6,732 nt of DNA from Deltaproteobacteria bacterium (GTDB taxonomy: Bacteria; Desulfobacterota; Deferrimicrobia; Deferrimicrobiales; Deferrimicrobiaceae), in assembly GCA_017889845.1 (NCBI GenBank), contig JAGGAJ010000098.1, positions 1 to 6,732 of the forward strand, given 5' to 3'. The notes beneath the pieces were generated by a model that saw nothing but the letters and a program-made list of their open reading frames with translations, was not told the origin of the DNA and did not search any database. Shown in pieces: positions 1 to 5,184 of the stretch (position 1 is the stretch's first letter; every line of letters starts with the position of its first letter). Made by a program: the position numbers and the translations under genes.

Positions 1-369
<369 letters not shown>

Positions 370-372
370 CCC

Positions 373-1236
373 ATGGCGAACCTCCGCGCGATCCGGAAGC
401 GGATCGGCAGCGTAAAGAGCACCCAGCAGATCACCCGGGCCATGAAGATGGTGTCCGCGGCGAAGCTGCGCCGCGCCCAGGACGCCATCACCGCCGCGCG
501 CCCCTACGCCCGGAAGATGCGGGAGGTGGTCGGGGCGGTGGCCGGTCGCGCGGGGGCGGACGCCCACCCGCTGCTGGCGGCGCGGGAGCCCCGGAAGCTC
601 GCCCTGCTGCTGGTCACCTCCGACCGCGGGCTGTGCGGAAGCTTCAACTCGGGGCTCACCCGGGCGGCGTACCGGTACATCCAGGATCATCGCGACCGGT
701 ACGAGGAGATCGCCCTGTTCGTCGTGGGCCGGAAGGGGCGCGACTTCTTCCGGCGCCGCGAGATCCCGATCCGGAAAGAGTACATCGGCGTGCTGGGAGC
801 CGTCTCGCGCCACCACGCCGAGACGATCGGGAACGACCTGGTGGAGGGATTCCTCGCGGAGGAGTTCGACGAGGTCCGGATCGTCTTCAACGAATTCCGG
901 TCCGCGATCTCCCAGACGACCCGGTTCGAGAAGCTCTTCCCCGTGGAGCTGGAGAGCGCGGCCGGCGCGTCGGACGTCGACTACCTCTACGAGCCGGGGA
1001 GGAAGGAAATCCTGGCGAGCCTGCTGCCGAAGTACGTGGAGACCCAGGTCTTCCGCGTGCTGCTCGAGTCGGTCGCGGGGGAGCACGGCGCACGGATGAC
1101 GGCCATGGACTCGGCGACGAACAACTCCGTCGAGATGATCGCGCGGCTCACGCTGCAGATGAACCGCGCCCGGCAGGCGTCGATCACCACCGAGCTCACG
1201 GAGATCGTCAGCGGCGCCGAGGCGCTGAAGGGGTAA
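373..1236 (+). CDS. atpG: F1Fo-ATP synthase subunit gamma
   Basis: Gamma is the central rotor shaft of F1: a long coiled coil that turns inside the alpha3beta3 ring and passes torque between the c-ring and the catalytic sites. The product is 287 aa, the same length as E. coli AtpG. The N-terminal helix shows the family pattern RKRIGSVKSTQQITRAMKMV (residues 8-27). The Rossmann-like middle begins at LLLVTSDRGLCGSFN (78-92) with the conserved DRGLCG. The C-terminal helix carries ARMTAMDSATNN and the signature RQASITTELTEIVSGAEAL just before the stop. I see no chloroplast-type regulatory cysteine insert. The ATG at 373 is chosen because it has a good ribosome binding site 7 nt upstream and gives the standard MANLRAIRKRI beginning. 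It lies 3 nt after atpA and 54 nt before atpD. Long frames overlapping it in other phases are GC-driven shadows. Confidence 0.98.
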   Translation: MANLRAIRKRIGSVKSTQQITRAMKMVSAAKLRRAQDAITAARPYARKMREVVGAVAGRAGADAHPLLAAREPRKLALLLVTSDRGLCGSFNSGLTRAAYRYIQDHRDRYEEIALFVVGRKGRDFFRRREIPIRKEYIGVLGAVSRHHAETIGNDLVEGFLAEEFDEVRIVFNEFRSAISQTTRFEKLFPVELESAAGASDVDYLYEPGRKEILASLLPKYVETQVFRVLLESVAGEHGARMTAMDSATNNSVEMIARLTLQMNRARQASITTELTEIVSGAEALKG

Positions 1237-1271
1237 GGGGTACCCGGTTCCGCTTTTTCCGAAGGATCGCC

Positions 1272-1287
1272 AAGGAGGACAAGGGAG
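1272..1287 (+). promoter_or_regulatory. Ribosome binding region of atpD
   Basis: The 54-nt gap between atpG and atpD ends in a purine-rich run. AAGGAGG at 1272-1278 is a near-perfect Shine-Dalgarno but lies 12 nt from the ATG. A second AAGGGAG at 1281-1287 is only 3 nt away. The two overlapping options may help give the higher beta (3 per complex) than gamma (1 per complex) output that F1 needs; this is inference. The rest of the gap holds an 8-bp palindrome GGGTACCC (1238-1245) and a T5 run, but no stem directly before the T run, so I do not call a terminator. Confidence 0.7.
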
Positions 1288-1290
1288 ATC

Positions 1291-2703
1291 ATGAACAAGG
1301 GAAAGATCGTCCAGGTCATCGGCCCCGTGGTCGACGTCCGGTTCGAGGCCGGGCATCTGCCCGCGCTCTACAACGCGATCCGGATCAGCAACCCGAGCAT
1401 CAGCGACCGGGAGGGGAACCTCGTCGTCGAGGTGGCGCAGCACCTGGGCGACAGCGTCGTACGCTGCGTGGCGATGGACTCCACCGACGGCCTCGTCCGC
1501 GGCATGGACGCGATCGACACCGGCGGGCCCATCACCATCCCCGTCGGCCCCGAGACGCTGGGGCGGATCATGAACGTGGTCGGGGAGCCCGTCGACGAGA
1601 TGGGCGACATCCAGACCAAGGTCCGGTATCCGATCCACCGCCCCGCCCCCTCCTTCGACGAGCAGTCCACGAAGGTCGAGATCCTCGAGACGGGGATCAA
1701 GGTCGTCGACCTCCTCGCCCCCTATTCCAAGGGCGGCAAGGTCGGCCTCTTCGGCGGCGCGGGCGTGGGAAAGACCGTCGTCATCATGGAGCTGATCCAC
1801 AACATCGCCATCGAGCACGGCGGCTACTCCGTGTTCGGGGGCGTGGGGGAGCGGACCCGCGAGGGGAACGACCTGTGGCTCGAGATGAAGGAGTCCAAGG
1901 TCCTCGAGAAGGCGTGCCTGGTGTACGGCCAGATGAACGAGCCGCCCGGCGCGCGCGCCCGGGTGGGGCTGTCCGCCCTCACCGCCGCGGAATATTTCCG
2001 CGACGAGGAGGGGCAGGACGTGCTCCTGTTCATCGACAACATCTTCCGGTTCACCCAGGCGGGATCAGAGGTGTCGGCGCTCCTGGGCCGCATCCCCTCG
2101 GCGGTCGGCTACCAGCCGACCCTGTCCACCGAGATGGGGAACCTGCAGGAACGGATCACCTCGACCAAGAAAGGGTCGATCACGTCGGTCCAGGCGATCT
2201 ACGTCCCCGCGGACGACCTCACCGACCCGGCCCCGGCGACGGCGTTCTCGCACCTGGACGCCACCACCGTCCTCTCCCGCCAGATCGCGGAGCTCGGGAT
2301 CTATCCGGCGGTGGACCCCCTCGACTCGACGTCGCGGATCCTGTCGCCGCTGGTCCTGGGCGAGGACCACTACACCGTCGCCCGCGCGGTCCAGAAAGTC
2401 CTCCAGCGGTACAAGGACCTGCAGGACATCATCGCGATCCTCGGCATGGACGAGCTCTCGGAAGACGACAAGATCCTCGTCGCCCGGGCGCGGAAGATCC
2501 AGCGGTTCCTCTCCCAGCCGTTCTTCGTGGCCGAGCAGTTCACCGGCATCCCGGGCAAATACGTCCGCCTCGAGGACACGATCCGGTCGTTCCAGGAGAT
2601 CGTCGAGGGGAAGCACGACGACCTCCCCGAGCAGGCGTTCTACATGGTCGGGACGATCGAGGAAGCGATCGAGAAGGGCAAGAAGCTGCTCGCCACGGTG
2701 TAA
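1291..2703 (+). CDS. atpD: F1Fo-ATP synthase subunit beta (catalytic)
   Basis: Beta is the catalytic subunit of F1 (ADP + Pi to ATP) and alternates with alpha in the head. The product is 470 aa, of normal family length. Residues 1-80 form the beta-barrel start (KGKIVQVIGPVVDVRFEAG). The P-loop GGAGVGKT is at 155-162, and the catalytic glutamate is E187 in GGVGERTREG. The Walker B strand VLLFIDN is at 244-250, and the ATP synthase alpha/beta signature PAVDPLDSTS is at 339-348, preceded by the adenine-packing tyrosine Y338. The C-terminal helical domain carries the torque loop as DELSEDD (387-393), a conservative change from the common DELSEED. All catalytic residues I can place are present, so the enzyme should be active. 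The ATG at 1291 matches family N-termini and follows a strong purine-rich ribosome binding region. It is 16 nt upstream of atpC. Confidence 0.99.
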   Translation: MNKGKIVQVIGPVVDVRFEAGHLPALYNAIRISNPSISDREGNLVVEVAQHLGDSVVRCVAMDSTDGLVRGMDAIDTGGPITIPVGPETLGRIMNVVGEPVDEMGDIQTKVRYPIHRPAPSFDEQSTKVEILETGIKVVDLLAPYSKGGKVGLFGGAGVGKTVVIMELIHNIAIEHGGYSVFGGVGERTREGNDLWLEMKESKVLEKACLVYGQMNEPPGARARVGLSALTAAEYFRDEEGQDVLLFIDNIFRFTQAGSEVSALLGRIPSAVGYQPTLSTEMGNLQERITSTKKGSITSVQAIYVPADDLTDPAPATAFSHLDATTVLSRQIAELGIYPAVDPLDSTSRILSPLVLGEDHYTVARAVQKVLQRYKDLQDIIAILGMDELSEDDKILVARARKIQRFLSQPFFVAEQFTGIPGKYVRLEDTIRSFQEIVEGKHDDLPEQAFYMVGTIEEAIEKGKKLLATV

Positions 2704-2704
2704 C

Positions 2705-2709
2705 GGGAG
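2705..2709 (+). promoter_or_regulatory. Ribosome binding site of atpC
   Basis: GGGAG lies 1 nt after the atpD stop codon and 10 nt before the atpC ATG. It is a modest Shine-Dalgarno match at slightly long spacing. It is the only candidate in the 16-nt gap and supports the start at 2720. Confidence 0.55.
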
Positions 2710-2719
2710 AACCACGAAT

Positions 2720-3121
2720 ATGGCATCGACGATCCGGCTCGAGCTGGTCACCCCCGAGCGCCTCCTACTCTCGGAGGAGGTGGACGAGGTGATCCTGCCC
2801 GGCTACGAGGGGGAGTTCGGGGTCCTCCCCGAGCACACCCAGTACCTGGCGATCCTGAACATCGGCGTGCTCCGGTACCGCAAGGGGAGCGAGACCCGCC
2901 GGATCGCCCTGGGCGGCGGGTACGCCGAGGTGACGCCGGAGCGGGTCGTGGTGATGGCCGACACGGCGGAACGCGCGGAGGAGATCGACGTCGAGCGCGC
3001 CCGCCGCGCCCGGGAACGCGCCGAGGCGGCACTCAAGGAGCTGTCGCTGGACGACGAGACGTACGCGAAAGCGTACGCGGCCCTGCAGCGGGCGATGGTG
3101 CGGATGGCCGCAGGGGAGTAG
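2720..3121 (+). CDS. atpC: F1Fo-ATP synthase subunit epsilon
   Basis: Epsilon is the small central-stalk subunit that joins gamma to the c-ring and can inhibit ATP hydrolysis through its mobile C-terminal helices. The product is 133 aa (E. coli 139 aa). The N-terminal beta-sandwich (about 1-84) begins with IRLELVTPERLLLSEEVDEV and holds the family hallmark PGYEGEFGVLPEHTQYL (27-43). The C-terminal two-helix domain starts near residue 88. It contains IDVERA (89-94), matching the I(L)DxxRA ATP-binding motif described for epsilon of thermophilic Bacillus PS3. E84, R100 and the pair R124/R128 lie near other ATP-contacting positions I recall from that protein, which raises the possibility of ATP-sensitive folding of the arm. 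It is the last gene of the atp block and ends with TAG 12 nt short of the convergent gene's stop codon. The identification is secure; the ATP binding is inference. Confidence 0.96.
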   Translation: MASTIRLELVTPERLLLSEEVDEVILPGYEGEFGVLPEHTQYLAILNIGVLRYRKGSETRRIALGGGYAEVTPERVVVMADTAERAEEIDVERARRARERAEAALKELSLDDETYAKAYAALQRAMVRMAAGE

Positions 3122-3133
3122 CACCCGCGGTTC

Positions 3134-3655
3134 CTACCGTAGCACCGCCTTGATCTTCGGTTTCCCCTCCTCCACGGTGACGCGGAACTCCACCTTCTTC
3201 CCGCCGGCGGACGACGAGATCTCCAGCGCCCGCGCGTAGAGCGTGTCCCGGAGCGAGGGCCCTTCCGAATCGTCCCCGCCGACGCCGCAGGAGCGGCGCG
3301 CTTCCATCAGCTCCGCCGTCACCCGCTCCAGGTGCTCCCGGTCCACCGGTTCCTCGCCGACCCGCGCGACGGTGCCCACAGGGTCCCGCCGGAGCCGCCC
3401 CTCCTCCAGGTCGCGCACCATCCGCGACCAGAGGTTGGCGTACGCCCAGAACCTGCCGGAGATGTTGTTGAACCGCAGCTGATCCGCGTTGTTGACGATC
3501 GCCCTGCGGCTCCACACCAGGAGCTTCGTCTCGAGTCCCTTCCTCTCCTTCGTCGGCTCGCCGCGCCGCTTCCCGCCGAAGAACAGGTCGTACTGGTGCT
3601 TCAGGTCGGCGAGGGCCGCCTCCAGCTGGTCCAGCAACGCCTTCGCGTCGTCCAT
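3134..3655 (-). CDS. Uncharacterised 173-aa protein, possibly related to the MXAN_5187 C-terminal domain family
   Basis: Function unknown. The product is 173 aa, soluble in appearance, with no signal peptide or membrane segment. Residues 1-20 form a leucine/alanine-patterned helix (LLDQLEAALADLKHQYD). A conserved-looking block runs through YDLFFGG (22-28) and EPTKERKGLETKL (33-45). Residues 55-90 follow (NNADQLRFNNISGRFWAYANLW, then RMVRDLEEGRLRR), rich in aromatic and basic residues. A variable, charged linker (about 90-135) holds the only cysteine (C123). The protein closes with a short beta-like tail containing FRVTVEEGKPKIKAVLR. This succession (YxxFFxG, ERxxL, RFxxxxxRFxxYxxxWxRxxRxxEEG, FRVxxEDGKxxxKA-like end) resembles, from memory, the MXAN_5187 C-terminal domain of delta-proteobacteria, whose role is not known to me. 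The ATG at 3655 is preferred: GGAAGGGA lies 10 nt upstream on its strand. A TTG at 3706 would add 17 residues but has no Shine-Dalgarno. It converges on atpC and diverges from glmU. Confidence 0.85.
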   Translation of the reverse strand: MDDAKALLDQLEAALADLKHQYDLFFGGKRRGEPTKERKGLETKLLVWSRRAIVNNADQLRFNNISGRFWAYANLWSRMVRDLEEGRLRRDPVGTVARVGEEPVDREHLERVTAELMEARRSCGVGGDDSEGPSLRDTLYARALEISSSAGGKKVEFRVTVEEGKPKIKAVLR

Positions 3656-3755
3656 GCCTTTGCGTTCCCTTCCTTCCCCGGCGGAAACCTTGTAGACTTG
3701 TCCCAAACCGGCCGGTCCGGCGCCTTATTGTACCACCGGCGCAAAGGGGGCGTAC
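3656..3755. promoter_or_regulatory. Divergent control region between the minus-strand gene and glmU
   Basis: This 100-nt non-coding stretch must hold the start signals of the minus-strand gene and, unless atp read-through supplies it, of glmU-glmS. An AT-richer box TTATTGTA (3725-3732) reads TACAAT on the minus strand, a good -10 element, and TATTGT on the plus strand. I find no good -35 at 16-18 nt for either direction: plus-strand TTGTCC (3698-3703) is 22 nt away. Around the box are a perfect 10-bp palindrome ACCGGCCGGT (3707-3716) and a 7-bp direct repeat CCGGCGC (3717-3723 and 3736-3742, 19 nt apart). An inverted pair GCGCC/GGCGC (3720-3724, 3738-3742) flanks the box. The location and symmetry suit a regulator site, but short CCGG-rich symmetry arises easily in GC-rich DNA. 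The promoter call is tentative. Confidence 0.45.
3743..3750 (+). promoter_or_regulatory. Ribosome binding site of glmU
   Basis: AAAGGGGG ends 5 nt before the glmU ATG at 3756. It fixes that start codon as the most likely one and shows that glmU has its own initiation signal although it is separated from atpC by the inverted gene. Confidence 0.7.
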
Positions 3756-5183
3756 ATGAAAGGGATTTCCGCGATCATCCTGGCCGCGGGGCAGGGGAAA
3801 AGGATGAAGTCCTCTCTCCCGAAGGTGGCGCTCCCCGTCCTCGGGAAGCCCGTGGTGTGGCACGTGGCGCAGGCCGCCCGCTCGGCGGGGATCCGCGAGA
3901 TGGTCTTCGTCCTCGGGTACGGCCGGGACAAGATCCTTCCCACCGTCGAGGCGTTCGGCGGGAAGGTGGCGATCCAGGAGAGCCAGTTCGGCACCGGCGA
4001 CGCTGCCCGGTGCGGGCTGGCGGAACTGTCCGCGGGGGCGAAGGAGGTGGTGGTCCTTTGCGGGGACGCCCCCCTCATCCGGCCCGCCACGATCCGGTCG
4101 CTCCTCGCGTCGCGCCGGCGGAGGGGGGCCGCTGCGTCCGTTCTCACCGGCATCCTCGACGACCCCGCAGGGTACGGACGGATCGTGCGCAACCCGGACG
4201 GATCGGTGGCGAAGATCGTGGAAGAGAAGGACGCGGACGCCGCCACCCGCAAGATCCGGGAGGTGAACTCCGGGACGTACGCCTTCGACCGGGCCTTCCT
4301 CGAGAAGGGGCTGCCGCGCCTCTCCGACGTGAACGCCCAGCGGGAGTTCTACCTCACGGACCTCGTCCTCGAGGCCCTCGCCGAGGGGACGTGCGTGGTC
4401 CCGCTGGCGGCCGCGGACCCCGACGAGGTGCGGGGGATCAACTCGCGGCGAGAGCTGGCGGAGGCGACGGGAATCGTCCTGCGAAGGACGATCGACGAGC
4501 TCATGGCGTCCGGCGTGACGGTGATCGATCCGTCGAGGACCTACGTCGAGCCGGGGGTGTCGGTCGGTCAGGACTCGGTCCTCGAGCCGGGGGTGCTCCT
4601 CCTCGGGAAGACCCGGGTCGGCCGGGGGGTCCGGATCCAGACCGGGTGCGTCGTGGAGGACTGCGTCCTCGGCGACGGAGCCCACCTGAAACCGTACTGC
4701 GTGATGACGTCCTCGCGCGTGCGGAACCGCGCCATCATCGGGCCGTTCTCCCACCTGCGCCCGGAATCGGACATCGGCGAGGGGGCCCACATCGGCAACT
4801 TCGTGGAGGTCAAGAAGAGCCGGATCGGCAAGGGATCGAAGGCGAACCATCTCGCCTACCTCGGGGACGCGGTGGTGGGGAAGAAGGTCAACGTGGGGGC
4901 GGGGACGATCACCTGCAACTACGACGGGATCGCCAAGCACCGAACCGTCCTGGGCGACGGGGTGTTCGTCGGGAGCGACACGATGCTGGTCGCTCCCCTG
5001 ACCGTGGGGAAGGGAGCGCTGATCGGGGCGGGGTCGACGATCACGGAGAACGTGCCCCCGTATGCGCTGGCGCTGTGCCGTGCCGAGCAGAAGGTGTTCG
5101 ACTTCTGGGTGGCCCGGAAAAAGCCGGAGCTGCTGAAGAAGGCGGGTCTTGCGGTTCCCGCGGTGAAAAAGGAGGGGAAGTGA
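3756..5183 (+). CDS. glmU: Bifunctional GlmU: N-acetylglucosamine-1-phosphate uridyltransferase / glucosamine-1-phosphate acetyltransferase
   Basis: GlmU performs the last two cytoplasmic steps to UDP-GlcNAc: acetyl-CoA-dependent acetylation of glucosamine-1-phosphate, then uridylyl transfer from UTP. The product is 475 aa (E. coli 456). The N-terminal pyrophosphorylase domain (about 1-230) carries the nucleotide-binding loop ILAAGQGKRM (8-17), K23 in LPKV, QFGTGDA (77-83) and the metal-binding D104 in CGDAPL. It also has YGRI (140-143), NSG (171-173) and the second metal ligand N229 in GINSRREL. A linker helix leads to the left-handed beta-helix acetyltransferase (about 255-455) with many hexapeptide turns. 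There, R335 in SHLRP, H365 in NHLAYLGD (E. coli catalytic H363) and NYDG (388-391) are all present. The tail is short and lysine-rich. All key residues are intact, so both activities are expected. It is followed after 1 nt by glmS. Confidence 0.98.
   Translation: MKGISAIILAAGQGKRMKSSLPKVALPVLGKPVVWHVAQAARSAGIREMVFVLGYGRDKILPTVEAFGGKVAIQESQFGTGDAARCGLAELSAGAKEVVVLCGDAPLIRPATIRSLLASRRRRGAAASVLTGILDDPAGYGRIVRNPDGSVAKIVEEKDADAATRKIREVNSGTYAFDRAFLEKGLPRLSDVNAQREFYLTDLVLEALAEGTCVVPLAAADPDEVRGINSRRELAEATGIVLRRTIDELMASGVTVIDPSRTYVEPGVSVGQDSVLEPGVLLLGKTRVGRGVRIQTGCVVEDCVLGDGAHLKPYCVMTSSRVRNRAIIGPFSHLRPESDIGEGAHIGNFVEVKKSRIGKGSKANHLAYLGDAVVGKKVNVGAGTITCNYDGIAKHRTVLGDGVFVGSDTMLVAPLTVGKGALIGAGSTITENVPPYALALCRAEQKVFDFWVARKKPELLKKAGLAVPAVKKEGK
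5169..5175 (+). promoter_or_regulatory. Ribosome binding site of glmS inside the glmU 3' end
   Basis: AAGGAGG, a perfect anti-16S match, lies 9 nt before the glmS ATG and within the lysine-rich last codons of glmU. With the stop and start only 1 nt apart, glmS translation is likely coupled to glmU. The tight junction leaves no room for a leader-encoded riboswitch. Confidence 0.8.
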
Positions 5184-5184
5184 G

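Noticed and set aside
1237..1271. Possible terminator or attenuator between atpG and atpD (GGGTACCC palindrome and T5 run)
   Set aside because: The palindrome has no loop and does not adjoin the T run, and a terminator inside the atp operon would be unexpected. It is probably plain spacer.
633..2792. A 719-codon plus-strand frame overlapping atpG, atpD and the start of atpC
   Set aside because: Low-complexity Arg/Gly/Pro/His product out of phase with intact atpG and atpD; a GC-driven shadow.
3656..3706. A 17-residue N-terminal extension of the minus-strand gene from a TTG at 3706
   Set aside because: No Shine-Dalgarno precedes the TTG and it would fall next to the palindrome. The ATG at 3655 has GGAAGGGA 10 nt upstream and begins the helical domain.
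3698..3731. A sigma70 promoter for glmU from TTGTCC (3698-3703) and TATTGT (3726-3731)
   Set aside because: The 22-nt spacing is too long for a normal sigma70 promoter. I keep only the -10-like box as part of the tentative control region.
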